NCBI GenBank assembly: GCA_949128115.1 | Contig: OX421968.1 | Coordinates: 31,028,877 to 31,092,876 of the forward strand | Source of the DNA: Anaspis maculata | Taxonomy: Eukaryota > Arthropoda > Insecta > Coleoptera > Scraptiidae | DNA length: 64,000 nt | Direction: 5' to 3' | Shown: one piece after another, positions 32,410-44,925 of the stretch | How the letters are laid out: the number at the start of each line of letters is the position of its first letter | Position numbering within the stretch: position 1 is the stretch's first letter | The notes under the pieces: model-generated | The model's input: only the letters and a program-made list of their open reading frames with translations | The model's database searches: none | What the model was told of the DNA's origin: nothing | Position numbers and translations under genes: made by a program

Positions 32410-34831
32410 GGTGAGTAGGTAATATTGATGTCTCAGCCAGAGCCTATAACCAAAGAGACGAATGAGTAATAACTTTGAAATAGGATTTAGTCGAGGTATC
32501 ACCAGCAAGTTCGAAAGAGTAGAACAGTAGATTGGCTTCAGATTGACTAGCTCATCAAGGATTGGATTCGCCAAAAATTGGTTCTCGCCTTAAGAATCCA
32601 CAACAAAGAATTCATCGCTAGGTAAATCTCATCAATCTTACAAGAAGTGATTGTAAGGACCTCTTCAAATGATCGGAGGGTAGCTAGTAGTTGACGATGA
32701 ATTTGGTCGTCAACAATTCAAACGGCACCTGAGACTGCCCAATCTGCCGAAGGTTTAGGCGACATCTGCAATGGGGACTATGATGAAGATTTAGAAGGTA
32801 CAAAATAGGTAGTGAAGAAACCTTACCAGATTCATCTACAGAAGCATTTCTGAACTTACCTGGTACAATTATTTGCACACTGCGATAATCAGTATGATCG
32901 GTCCATTCGCGAACGCACGAAGCGTGCCGAACGGCTAACCCGTCTGCTATATAAAAATATGCTTCCGGGACACCTGTATATCAATTCCACCAAGAAAAAA
33001 TTAAATATGAAAAATAGTTTTCACCCTGTAACTTGATACACATCAGTGGCTGGGATGTATAATTTGGATATGTTTCTTAGAAGACTACTGTAGTCATAGT
33101 TTATCAAACTAGCCAAAAACTATTATTCCCGGTTATCAGTTCTTCAAGAACGAAGGAAAAGTAAGGAATAATAAACTCCCACCCTGTATACTGACGATTT
33201 GTAGCAGTCCCAGAGATAAGGACTTTTGATATGATAAAGAGGGTAGTGAAAGCTTGCCATGGCAAACAAAAAACCGTGTTTGTTTGAATTAATTCCAGCT
33301 AAAATTCTCTTTCCAATATACTAAATATGGTACCTATACGTATAATATAGTATAGTACCTACTTAGTAGGTAAGCATGTACAATAACTATATTAGGTAAT
33401 AATTATTAATTACTAGGGTACGTTAGTCCTATCTGGTGTTGTCATGTAGGTACAAAAAATAAGGGGTAGTAGTATTAACATGTTTCTATTCAGCGAGTTC
33501 TTACCGAGGTTACACAAAATTGATCAAAAGCGAATAAAAATCAAAACAGTGAATGCCAAAAAAAGGTGGAATTTATGTCTATAGGTACGATAATCACAAA
33601 AGAATGGGGTACTTGCCAGTGCAATAGATTTGACTGACAATTCACCTCACTCCTTAAAATAGTAGGCCGTACAAGTGTATTACCACCAAGGTCATTGGTG
33701 AAAACACCCCTCCAGAATGGCCAACCTCAAACTTTTAAATAGTTTTCACTTTTTCAGGAGGATTTTCAGTCTTGTTCGGTTAATTGTCTAAACGAATACA
33801 CCTCTAGGTTCGATATATTATCGCTTACATCTCGATTTACACTCGGATCTCCTCGTGAAAATCCTCGATGTAGCGATAATACACCTCACCTATCGGTGTA
33901 TTACATACGACAATACTTTTAATCATCAACGAGAGTATTAAAGCGTATTTCCTGAAAATTTACCGAAAATATATCCATTGGACAGAAAGATTTTTTTTCG
34001 ATATTTTTTTTCAAAGGGTTGGTAACAGTAGGGAAACTTCAGTGGAGTTATTATGTCTGTATTTTTCAAATATTGTGATGCCACTTTGACAGATTTTTGA
34101 GTTTTCAATTCAACAGTGCTGTTTGTTTAGTTTTCAGTATATTTGTGACGTCACAAATATATTTTTAAAACACGCTTTACGACTGCAATTTTGTGAATTT
34201 CGGAAAAAAAAATACGCGTAAGTACATTATTTTTAACCATAGTATCGATAAGGCGAATAGGTACAAACATTTTTGGCAAGTAGGTACCCCATTATCGCGA
34301 TGAAGCAGCTTCATAGCTCCATTATTGTTCTAGGTAGCAGAGCGGTATTATTTCCAAACTAATAACTGCATGATATGCTGCCCGTGTGCTGTCTAAAGCA
34401 AAATAAAAAAATTGTAACTTAATCTTCAATAAGTAATTTTATTCAAAAAAATCAAATTTTATCTACAAACTTTTAATTTTACCTCACGCACGCCTTCTGG
34501 ACGTATTGTGATTCGAAAATGTCATGAAGTGAACACTGATTATCCGATAATCTCCACATTTGGGCTTTAGAGACCATAACCGACACCGCACCAAACCACG
34601 ACGTTGCATTGCAAATGACGAAATTGCGTAATTATTGACATAGACGTGAGCAACGGTGGTTCAAAAAATATAGGACATTTGGCATTATTAAAAATCGAAT
34701 ATAACTGTAACAACAATAACTCAACCAATTATCACATGAGGTGTTATGTTTGTGAAACAGGGATGAAATATAGGTTGTTTCGGTTAGTCGGCTTGAATGT
34801 TCAATCGCACGCGAAACTCTAAACTGATAGA
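32410..34831. other. Upstream region of gene 1
   Basis: No complete gene. About 32965-33200 has three CACC(C)TGTA motifs, remnants of palindromic elements. About 33815-33880 has an inverted ATTATCGCTTACATC / GATGTAGCGATAAT pair. Promoter elements for gene 1 could not be set with confidence. Confidence 0.4.
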
Positions 34832-36357
34832 ATGTTCCTTTTAACCGAATGCATAGCTTTTTTCGCGACGATACTAGTCCTCGTGCACTCGAAAAGCGTA
34901 GCGCTTGAGGACAATTCGGCAATTTTAATATCGAAATACGCGAAAGTCGCACACTGGGGAGCCGTTTCTACTTCCACCGAAAAAGTGGGCAGCTCCGAAG
35001 GAAGAAGTAATAGCGGGCAAACGCTCTGGACGCACAGGTAAGTTCTAATTTCAATTGACTACTCGTACTGATCGAACTTCAATTTTTCAACAGATCAGAT
35101 GCGAGAGTCAGAGCAGCTCAGAATTTGAAAACTCCGAGACCATCCGTTGTGTATCATTATCCGGTGAAAACGACGCAGAAGAAGCCCATGCAAAAATTGA
35201 GCCAAGGACATCGAGAAGCGCTTCCTGGCGTTGGTGAAGTTCAAGACAGATTCAATCCAAGACCCTATTTTGATTATCAGCACGTACCGTCGAAATACGG
35301 ACTTCCCAACAGCAGACCAGCACCGGTTCAAGCTCCAGCCCCAGCTCCAGCAGGACCAACTTTCGATAGCTTTCCAGTATTCAGTCAACCTCCAGGTGAT
35401 CCTTACGCCTCATCTGTGAGCTCGTACAACCCTCCCAGTGCAGGACCAAGCTTGCTCCCTAACGATAACGGTGGAATACCTTATCCTCCAAATGGCCCTC
35501 CTCCACCTGATGCTCCGCCGGCATCACCTACACAAGATTCCGCACCCGAATCTCCTCCGAGTGATCCAAGTGATGGATCGTACTCGTACACTCCTCCACC
35601 GATGGAAGACGTTGAACCTGAAGGACCACCAAAACCGGCACTCCCATCTTCAAGACCTCCATTGGCGCCAAAGAAACCGCAAAAGGCGGAACAACTGTAT
35701 TACCCGCCGTCAGATGATGGCAATGACCAAGAGACGATTCTGGATCATCCTCCGCCGGGCTACGAAGAAAAGCCTGGCGATCACGTTGCTCCTGATATGG
35801 GAAGAGCACATGATGACATGGGGGGACCACCTGACGATATGGGAGGACCACCTGGCGGCATGAGATCACCACAGGGACCACCACCGATGCCACAGGGAGG
35901 GCCGCCTCAACAAGATCATGACATGGCCGAAGGTGATTTAAATCCACCACCTCCAGGAGCAGACATGGGTGCCCCAGGTGGCGGGTTCCCTCCATATCTT
36001 TACAGCCATCCTCACGGGCAAGATTTTGGCCAATTCGATCTTGACCATCACGTGTACAAAGAAATCACCACGACAACCGAAGCCCCCCGCGTTAATAAAG
36101 GCCACTACAGTTATTATTATCTAGGCAGAAAACTTTGGTACATTCCATTATATTTCAGCGTCTACTTCATCATATACGTGTTTGTATTAATTCTGAAGTC
36201 TATCGCTAGGCACAAAATACAGTTCAAACACCACATTGTTGATGACCACAGGAAAGCGAGAACGATGACTTTCGAGGAACAGCTGAACGATATTCACAGG
36301 AACGTAACTACTGCCATAGAGAATACAAAGAAACGCTTTCCCTATATTGCTATGTAA
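34832..36357 (+). CDS. Gene 1: proline-rich single-pass or secreted protein, two exons
   Basis: Exon 1 34832-35037 starts at ATG with a signal peptide (MFLLTECIAFFATILVLVHS). The donor is CACAG|GTAAGT and the 56-bp intron 35038-35093 ends TTTTTCAACAG. Exon 2 is 35094-36357. The phase-2 junction rebuilds an Arg codon and gives 489 aa. Residues ~140-390 are rich in Pro, Gly, Asp and Ser, with short GGPP(D/G)DM repeats. A conserved-looking Tyr-rich motif (GHYSYYYLGRKLWYIPLYF) precedes one membrane segment at ~416-437, followed by a ~52-residue basic/helical tail (FEEQLNDIHRNV). AATAAA follows at 36377. It resembles uncharacterised insect secreted/cuticle-associated proteins in layout only; function unknown. 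Gene 2 lies 850 bp downstream on the same strand. Confidence 0.85.
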
Positions 36358-36376
36358 AAATATACGTATTTGAAGA

Positions 36377-36382
36377 AATAAA
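36377..36382 (+). terminator. Polyadenylation signal of gene 1
   Basis: AATAAA 20 bases after the stop codon, followed by a T-rich stretch. This places a very short 3' UTR. Confidence 0.7.
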
Positions 36383-36483
36383 TTTTGTACAATAATGTTT
36401 TGGTTTTTTCGTTCAGTAGAAAAAGTTCTAAGCATGATATGACATGTATTATTATGTATAAAACTCTCTGGATGCAATGACAA

Positions 36484-36550
36484 CAATAATAATAATAATA
36501 ATATAATAATAATTTATTTCCCAACGGAAATAAATTATGCCCCCCCCCCC
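36484..36550. repeat. (AAT)n microsatellite and C-run
   Basis: AAT repeats at 36484-36512, then the small inverted pair ATTTATTTCC/GGAAATAAAT and a run of C. The rest of 36551-37209, between the two genes, shows no other gene. Confidence 0.8.
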
Positions 36551-37209
36551 AAATAACAAAGATACAGTTAATTAAAAGAAGAAATAATATGAAAGAGGTA
36601 CCTATCAGCATTTAAAAGGCAGGTACCTGTATTGAAACTAAATCAAAAGTTGATGAGTGGCCTATTTGCTCGATCAGGATCACACAGAATATTCCTGATT
36701 TGACATAATGAAATTATACCATTCATATAAGCATATAAGTAAAAATTAGAGCAATCACTTTTACAAATATTTATGGATATAATTAGAGCACACACGATTC
36801 AAAGTGGCGATTTCGCTTTTATTCAAATTTCTGTTCCAAATTGGACAACCGGCCCGGAGAAATGGGGCTGGATATGGTCGTGTCTGCCGTGTCAAATACC
36901 GTACATTAATTAACAAGTAGAATTTTACTCCAGTTTATTAATCTGTGTATATATAAGTAACAGAAGTCCAGCATTATTTGAGATAACAATTATTACCTAA
37001 TTCCGTTAGCCATATATGTGCTAAATAATTATAATTACCACACTTTTTAGATGTCGCCCCCCGAATCGCCATAGTCTCAGTTCGGATTTTCACCGGCATA
37101 CACATTTTTGTCGTTCATATCAAGTTTATATGTAACAATTTCATATTGTTCCCTCTGAAAACCAAGATCATAGCCGGAGGTGAATCGTGGCAAACCCGTA
37201 GTGGTCAAT

Positions 37210-40200
37210 ATGTTGAGTTACTGGTATTGTGCAAGTTTTTGGTGTTTAGTGATGCTTGGAAAGCTGTGTCTGGTACACACCACGACTGAAGACTACCCCA
37301 TTGCAACGATCACCACAAAAGCTGCTCCGCCAGAAACCACCACAAAATCCAGGTATGAGTTCTCCACTTTGTTTCTAATTTTCACGATTTTTTTTATGCC
37401 ATTGACTACATTGGTGGTTTCAATAGATATGAACAAGGATTAGAAGACTATGAAGAAGCTCAGGCAAGGCAAGGCAGAGGGATGATGGATTACGACGAAC
37501 ATCACGCTCCTGCCATGATGGAGGATGATCATCATATGATGCACGAACAAAAGGCTGTAAAAGACGATCCATGGGCTGGATATTATGATTTTATCATCAA
37601 CGAAGGATCTTTCAAGTTTTGGGCCGTTTTCCAGGTAATTTGGCATATGTACCTATACCTATCTATCAAGTTCAAATCTACTCTTATAGCTGCATTACAC
37701 TACACAATTTCTTGTACAATTTCTTGAAAAATCTGTCAAATCTACAATCAAGTTCATTGTTTTTTGACGCTATTTTGGCCGATGGTTCAAGAAATTGTAC
37801 AAGAAATTGTGTAGTGTAATACAGCTTTTGAGCATAAAAGGCAAATGTTGATCATAATGTAAAGCACATGCTGTGTTGCTAAATAATTTAAAATAGATAT
37901 ATTAGGTAATAATAATTATGCTATTAAGGCACCGAGACTATTACAATAAAAAAAGGCGTCATACAGGATCCTGCAACAGTGGGTCGGGCTTTTCTAGCGC
38001 CCTTCCCGTAAGAGATTGAAATAAGTTCGATACAAAAAATTGTTGGTTCGAAAATATCGACGTCGTGAAATTATTTTCAATTAACCGATTGTCCTACTTC
38101 TGTGCTATACTCAACAAAAACAAAGATTCTTTTTTATTGGAACATGGAACTTTTGAGTTCTAATTCAATTTTCTAGTTGAGCTTGTCAAGCTAATTTCAT
38201 AATTTCCAAGAGATCGATAATTTTGATAAACATTGCTAACTTATTAGCATAACTAAGTCCACCCCAAGAAAGCTCAATTCAAGCAATGCAACAACTCTAT
38301 ACCGACAACCCACTAGTATCAAGTATACAAAACACTCTATCAAAAGCAATCGGAACGGGAAAGCACGTTGAGATCGCTTGGTGCCCATCACACGTTGGTA
38401 TCCTTGGGAATGAAAACGCAGATCTAAGCGCCAAAGAAGCTTCAAATACCACAGTGACAGGAAGCCAACCCAACATCCCTTCCACAAATTACGACTTGAA
38501 AAACAATTACAAAAAGGCAATATCTGACAAGTGGAATCGCATAAAATCTGAATATAGACCACTTGCTATATCCAGGCCCAACAAAACAAAAAACATCCAA
38601 TTATCCAGAAGAGAGGAGGTGGTCATTAACCGACTACTGACTGGACACTCAAAACTGACTCACTCGTATCTACTTGAAAAAACTAATCACCCAACTTGCT
38701 CCTCCTGTGCAGGACACCAGATCACGATACCTCACATTCTGTATCAGTGCAACAAGTATAAAAGCCACAGAGAGGCAGCTGGATTCCACGATCGCACCTC
38801 TCTAACAAAACTTATCGAAGAACACAGTTACAGACCATTGTTGAAATACATAAAAGACATTTCCCTCTATACAGAAGTCTGAACTGCAAATTCAAATAAG
38901 TACCCGTCCCACCCACCTTTGAACGATCTAATAACTAGTCTACGGACTCTACCTATCACATATTATAATGAGGCAGACTGTAGCGCGATGAGCGAGATTA
39001 CTCTCTGCTCAGAGAAGTTCGCCCCAGAATGAAGCGAATGGTCCGCTTGATCCACCTATAGATGCCTCATTTCACCACTGCAACAAATAATCAAAATACA
39101 CTAAACTCTTAAGATACGGCCGGCGCTAATGACCACAGCAGTCGAAGCGTCGTAAAAAACTTGAGGAAAAAAATTATTATCCATATTGTCATGCTAGGTA
39201 GGCCGTGGAAATGATGAACAAATATCACAGTGAGACACTTTGCATGGTTTGATACCAAGAACAAGTCTTGTCACTGAAAAGTCTTGCTGAGTTTCAGTCT
39301 GAAAATCGTGGTAAAAAAAAATCGTTGCACTAAGCTAAAATTGAAAATTCAACTTGTTTAATGAGTTTAGTTTAGTAGAGCCCTTTTCGCGACTTCAGAA
39401 ACCTTCAAACTGTCAAATTGACAGGTGCGCACATTTTAGCATATGACTTTCTGAGTAATTATCTTTATCATGGCCTACCAAGAACATGAAACATATAAAT
39501 AGCAATCGTAATTATTGATTGTCTAGAAAATTAATAATAAGTTTAGGGGTACCTAGTAGGATAAAGTAAAAATGAAAGAGGAGGAGAAAAAGCTTTCGGG
39601 AAGTGATATCAAATGTAGGGTACCTATTCCATTTAGGTAAATCTTTGTTTTGGTATAGTGTATAAATGGGAAACCTGTAGGTATACTTGGAAACAATTCC
39701 ACAACGTAGATGTTTTAACATAATTTCATGTGTCGATCTTCTTTTTATACCGTGTGATCCAAACCATTCCGAATTGGGGTATGCTGTGACATGGTCAAAT
39801 GCCGGGATGTTGAGCTGCTTTTCGCCAAGGCACAGCTTACCCCAATTCGGAATGGTTTGGATCACACTGTATCTCCTATGGGAAGGGTGCTAGGCAAGCT
39901 CGACGCAAGGTTGCAGGACCCTGGACATTGCGAAGCAAATACTGATATAATATTTACACCAAAGAATCTCCAGATGTGTGGAGATGGCTTCACAACTGGC
40001 TCGCAACAATTAATCGGTTACTTATTAAATAAATTGTGACCATCAAGTTTATTTAAAATCTTACCTACCTACTTGTATTCTTAGCTGAAGTCAAATAACA
40101 CAGAAGTAAAAAAATTTCCATGTCGGTCTGGATGTGTCAAGTTTTTTTTGCCCTCGATTAATTTCTAAACCGTCAGACCGATTTTGATCAAATTTCAATT

Positions 40201-43200
40201 GCTATGTACGTAAGGTCTATTGTAGAAAAGTGGAAAGAGACTTTTCACCGTGATCTGTCAGACGAAAATGTCATTGTAAAACAGTGACAGTAGGTCCTAG
40301 TCAGCCCAATAGGACATTTTATTCTTTAGATATGATTTTTTTGGGAATAAACAACGGATTTTATGATATAAATTTGTATTATGTATATGATACCGGGTGA
40401 TCATTTGAAAACTATCCACCCGCAATAACTCCCGATTTCTAGTGTATATTTCTTCGAGCAAAAACAGGTCGGTTTTTATATCAAAAACATACATTGGCGA
40501 ATTCCTATCTTCAGCCCCCCACCCCCAGCCCCACTCACCCAAACTTTGAAATTTCAAAAGACTTCACCTACCTTACAAAACATCAAACTAGAGAGAATCA
40601 AATTCTCTGTTGAAATTTCTCACTCCAACCCCCTTCTCAATAAAATTCTCTGAATGTCCCATTTTATATTTTGGACCACTTATTAGTCTTTGATTTAATC
40701 AGCGTCATCGTGGATAGCATCGAAAAGAAAATTTTCGGTGGAAAAAGTGCTACCCAAATTCATCCCTTTGCTCTCCCCCCACCCTAACTTCAAAATTAAA
40801 CCAGACACCACCTACTTTGTGATACATCAAATCAAATGGAATTGAATTTTCTTCCTGAAAATAATTTTTTGAGCATTTTCAACTCCTCTTCCCCCATTAA
40901 ATTGGACATTTTGAGTATTTCGGGAAGGAAATGGGGGCTTTTGAAAATTTTGGAAATATTTTGTTCAGGAAGAGAATTAATTTCCTTTTAATTTGATGTA
41001 CCACAAAGTTGGAAGTGTCAGTTTAGATTTTGAATTTGGGGGGGGGGGAGCAAAGGGGTGAACTATGGTGGCACCTTCTGAACAGAAAATTCTTTCCCTC
41101 AATGCTGTGCAGAATGACGTTGACTGCATTGAAGAGAATTGAGCGGTCAAGAATCTTAAATTGGACACTTAAAGAATTTTAAGAAGAATGTGGGTGAGGC
41201 TAAAGATTTTATACATATTTTTCCGGGAGGAGAATTCAATTCTCTTCAATTTGATGTATCGCAAACTAGGTGGTGTCATTTGAAATTTCGAAGTTGGGGT
41301 GGGTGGGGGCGAGGAGGCTAGAGATAGAAACTCGCCAATGTAAGTTTCCCCCTCGATATAAAAATCGACCTGTTTTTGCTCGAAGTCATCTGGATTAGGA
41401 ATCGGGAGTTATTGCAGGTGGATAGTTTTCAAATGATCACCCGGTATTTTATTATGAAGACCGATTTATCGTTTCATTCCAAAACGAAATTTTATTATTT
41501 CAAGATTCTTTGCCCGTTGAGAACAGACAACTGGCCCCGGAGTCCATATTTGACCATCTAAATGTTGAAAATTAATAAAGTAATTATTAAAATATTCATG
41601 AAGGGCAGTTAGCATATTAGTCCAGCGGTTAGACGCGCGAGTCATTCCAACAGATACGCCGGGTAGATCATGGTTAGAATCGAGGTTAGAATTCAGGTTG
41701 CCTATTTACTTTTTTCTCAAGTCGACCTTTCTTCTTTTCAAAAACAATCTAAAAATAAAATATTGGTTGTTCATGAGATTTCATGAATTTCTTTTATTTT
41801 CCCAAAAATGTTATACAATAGCTATAGGATAGGTACATCCAGACTGATAATTTTGAATTTAAACAAATCTCTAGTAGAGTAGATGCAGGAGCAATATTGC
41901 ATTATCAAGGCAATTTTACATAATGTATCAAAATTATCTTCATCTCCAATGACGTTTACAGAGAGGACGAGGAGAGGTCCCGCGACAAACATGACGCCAT
42001 TTTTTTGGGGACGAATCAGTATCTCCTAGCTTTGAAATTTCTCAAAAGTTCTCTGTTTCGGATTCAAGAGAGTACCTAACCCTGGAATTGTAATATTTAG
42101 TTTTGGTTATTGACTTCTGATTTGCCTGTTTTCCATTTCAGTGTGAACAGTTGAATGTTATCATACAGGTTACCAACAATTGTTTTTACATTGGTATGGT
42201 CAAATATCAAGCTAAAAAAAATTAAATTCTGCGAGGCAGACATCCCGCTCCTGAGGTTCAAGATTCCACCTTCTAAAATTTAGGAATACGCTCTTTGAAA
42301 CTCAAGTTTCACCCCATAAAAATCAATTGCTTTAATAAATGACAATAAAACAGTAAGCGGTAAAGAAATTGAGTCCTATCCTGATCCTGATTTAACGGGA
42401 TTTTATATAGTAGGATTCTTGAAATTAGTACGGTCCTTAATTCTTGCTCAACTTGTTAAATGAATATATTACAGAAGTTCCTACTTCGTTAGTCCGTTTT
42501 AATAAAAACCAAGAATTCTATTTTTATATTGTTGTAGAAGTTATGAAATAGACCTCGAAATAGACTCCGGTACGTCTAATAAAGATTCTTCATTATTTTA
42601 ATAAAACAATCGCAAAAACAAAAAAAATAATACTTGAAAAAAATCACTGTCCAATATAGTGGTCTGTTTTACTGTTTTCTAAGTCTTCAAAATGAGGCCA
42701 GATTCCTCACTTTCCTTAATTGAAGCAAGGAGGTCTTGAGTCTTGTGATGAAACCTGACTTCTTCCAGCCGAATGTAAACGCAAAGTTCGGACTAACGAA
42801 GGTTGAACTGCGAGAAGTGAAAAAAAGTGAAAAGTGAAAACGAAGGTTGAACTTTTATTTGATATAACAATAAAATTCAATTTGCAGTTAGAAAAAAAAA
42901 ATTGATGACTTACAGGAAAAATGAAACCCCTGGATTTTGAAGAAAATGCAAAGAGTGTGATTTTTTGTCGAAAACTCAAGAGACCGAAATTTGAGAATTG
43001 ATTGATAATGTATTTGATCTGAGTCACTAGGTGATCACTAGTGTTCGTAGGTACCTATTAGAATATACCTTCCTGTCAAGTTTCATTAAAGTTTATTAGT
43101 CCTTTTAAATATAGATACGGCTTATTGTAATTTCGACAGAAATACCGTACCTACCGGTAGGTGATGATACCTATATCTACGTTTTTGATAATCAATTAAA

Positions 43201-44047
43201 GTTCCCAACTATACCTATGTAGTACTCGTTAATTTTAATTGTTAGTTAAGCAGCAGAGCTATTAGCTAAAATAAATTTGATTCGTAAGACATTGAAAACA
43301 TCCGTAGTACGATTTGGCCTTTGTTATATTCACATTTTGTTGTATGTGTTATCGTGTAGATCCCTGCAAAGGGGAATCGGTTTTATGAGAAAAGATTCCT
43401 ATCACTGTTCCCTGTGTTCAGTGGCGTGTTTACGGGGGGAGCACAGGGGTTTCCGCTTGACTCCAATATGGATGATTATTGGTACCTACCTCTTAAAAAA
43501 AAGTAACGATTCTACTCGATTAGTCCAGTATTCCTACATTTTGTTATTTTTCGAATTATTCATTTCAACCTGGTGCCATTACTAAGTGGGCTCCTGTCCT
43601 CCTTACCCCCCCCCCCTAATTCGCCTGCGGCGCTTTCAGGGGCTGTGCTCCCCGGGCTCCCCTCTCCTATAAAAGTTTGTCACCCCCCAACAATGAATGA
43701 ATACGAATCGTGAATACGCCACTGCCTATCTTTGTTAATTAAACAGTTTAACGTGAGTACTAGGTACTTAGTACAATCATGTGCAATGTGTATAGGTAGA
43801 TATCTCAGAGAGATGGGTTAAGCAGATTTTTTTGTTACAGGTCGTTACTGCCCTGCTGTTAATCTATTCGGCATTCGCGGCTGTTTACTATGCGAAATTC
43901 AACGTCATCACCACGGATTACGATTATTACGATGATTTCTTTGGAAGGTCGAACACGGAGCCGGCTTCGAACAACTTATGGTCAGGATTATCAGCGCAAA
44001 CGTTCCAAAGGATATTCGACGCTCTATCGTCCAAGAAGTACTCGTAG
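37210..44047 (+). CDS. Gene 2: small membrane protein, three exons
   Basis: Exon 1 is 37210-37352 (signal peptide MLSYWYCASFWCLVMLGKLC; donor CCAG|GTATGAGT). Intron 1 is 74 bp, ending TTTCAATAG. Exon 2 is 37427-37634 and exon 3 is 43841-44047 (acceptor TTTTTGTTACAG). Junction phases are 2 and 0; the product is 185 aa. The order is: signal peptide, Thr-rich stretch, a His/Met/Asp-rich segment (DDHHMMHEQ), DPWAGYYDFIINEGSFKFW, one membrane segment spanning the exon 2/3 junction (VFQVVTALLLIYSAFAAVYY), then TTDYDYYDDFF and a short tail. The YDFIINEGSFKFW-TM block looks like a conserved insect family, but I cannot name it. Exon 1 architecture matches gene 1. Confidence 0.85.
37688..37826. repeat. 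Near-perfect 41-bp arm hairpin in intron 2
   Basis: AGCTGCATTACACTACACAA and the following TTTCTTGTACAATTTCTTGAA are mirrored at 37786-37826 with one mismatch around a ~47-nt loop. It lies 54 bp after exon 2, so the pre-mRNA would contain a long dsRNA stem. Probably a small MITE; TSD not clear. Confidence 0.75.
38253..38882 (+). pseudogene. 5'-truncated LINE, RNase H C-terminus
   Basis: A 200-codon open frame in gene 2's intron. It shows the end of an RNase H domain (VEIAWCPSHVGILGNENADL, with the catalytic Asp of the GNExAD motif), then NRLLTGHSKLTHSYLL and a CCHC-like CSSC-x8-H-x4-C, then a short tail and stop. This is the usual C-terminus of I/Jockey/R1-group LINEs with RNase H. The RT domain is missing. 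The frame itself is intact, so insertion may be fairly recent. Confidence 0.75.
39750..39869. mobile_element. 120 bp TA-flanked inverted-repeat element
   Basis: TA|CCGTGTGATCCAAACCATTC is mirrored by GAATGGTTTGGATCACACTG|TA, 31-bp arms with few differences. It is the smallest member of the palindromic TA group here. Confidence 0.8.
40393..41444. mobile_element. Palindromic CCGGGTGATC element
   Basis: TA|CCGGGTGATCATTTGAAAAC and mirror GTTTTCAAATGATCACCCGG|TA at 41444. Arms of about 500 bp match loosely (CCACCTA..TTG.GATACATC; GGGGGGAG). Located in gene 2's intron. Confidence 0.8.
41445..43418. other. Intron sequence, possible decayed tRNA-like head
   Basis: About 41615-41690 (AGTCCAGCGGTTAGACGCG, later GGTTAGAATCG) faintly resembles tRNA A and B boxes. 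Otherwise no feature. Frames near 42716-43027 look like chance. Confidence 0.25.
43419..43724. mobile_element. hAT-type MITE in intron 2, 306 bp
   Basis: CAGTGGCGTGTTTACG / CGTGAATACGCCACTG ends. Flanking 8-mers CCTGTGTT and CCTATCTT match at 6 of 8 positions, an aged hAT TSD. It ends 116 bp before exon 3. Confidence 0.7.
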
Positions 44048-44267
44048 ACAATCACCAGCAAACGAAGAGCCAAATACTTGAACCAAAGACTTTAGATGAA
44101 AATCAAGACAATAACAATAATATATAGCCTTTAAATTCTAGATTTTTGTCAGGCGAAGCAAAAAAGGCCGATGGGAATTTGAACGTTGCAGTTATAGATT
44201 TCGTTGCTTCGCTTGATAGATACCTAGATGTAGATTTAAGTATTTGTGCTTTTCGCGTAAAAACGAC

Positions 44268-44273
44268 AATAAA
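44268..44273 (+). terminator. Polyadenylation signal of gene 2
   Basis: AATAAA about 220 bases after the stop of exon 3, the first such signal downstream. Confidence 0.55.
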
Positions 44274-44471
44274 TGCCATAGCGGAAGCATTGCCGTTGCT
44301 TGAATTGATTTTCCAGGCTGATCTGTAGCCAGATCAGTATATTGCTTCTCGAATCATTAATTTTTTTTGGTTGGAAAGGTGTATTATTTTATTCTATAAC
44401 TATCATAAAAAATTGTACAAATGTATGCAGAACTGAGTGTAAAACTATTTGAAACATTATTGTAAATCGGA

Positions 44472-44552
44472 GCGGCGGTAGCCGAGTGGTTTAGGTGTTG
44501 GCGCGCCAAGCCAGTCGTGTTATACCGCGCGGGTTCCAGTTTCGCCTCGTCC
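44472..44552 (+). mobile_element. tRNA-like sequence, SINE head or tRNA pseudogene
   Basis: GCGGCGGTAGCCGAGTGG fits the start and A box of a Ser/Leu-type tRNA and GCGCGGGTTCCAGTTTCGC a mutated B box. The 3' acceptor strand does not pair well, so a functional tRNA is unlikely. 44553-44913 shows no gene. Confidence 0.5.
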
Positions 44553-44925
44553 ATGGATATTTTGTGTTGTCCGATCATTCTAAAATTGTTTCGACCTTAC
44601 TATGCCATATCTGCACTTGACTGTGTACAGCGGTTACAGAAAAAATGGATTTCTGACTTCAGAGTTGAGTGCAATCAGAGTACCAAGGCCTTACAAAGTT
44701 AACAGTAGACGACGGTAGTAGGCAATAGTAGTTTTCATGGCAATTTTGTGTTTCGGTGGGTATGCGCAAGATTTGACAGTTCGGGTCGGCTAGCACCAGA
44801 GGTATAGAGTGGGGAGAATGATTACAGAGTTGCGAGAGTCTGGCAAGCACGCGAACGTGGAATTTTTGCCGACCGGCAAGGAACGTGAGCATGCGCTCTA
44901 GACCTGATAAAAACTACTAGTATTT

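Larger units (their letters stand above)
37635..43840 (+). other. Intron 2 of gene 2, repeat-filled
   Basis: GTAATT donor after 37634 and CAG acceptor before 43841, about 6.2 kb against 74 and 56 bp for the other introns here. It holds a hairpin, a LINE end, two TA-flanked palindromes and a hAT MITE, so its length reflects transposon gain. Confidence 0.75.

Noticed and set aside
34741..34831. TATA box and initiator for gene 1
   Set aside because: AAATATAGG and TTAGTC occur upstream, but their spacing is too short for a convincing core promoter.
42716..43027. 103-codon minus-strand ORF in intron 2
   Set aside because: Low-complexity AAGTGAAAA repeats explain it and no domain is seen.
44472..44552. 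Functional tRNA-Ser/Leu gene
   Set aside because: The A box is good but the B box is mutated and the acceptor arm does not pair.
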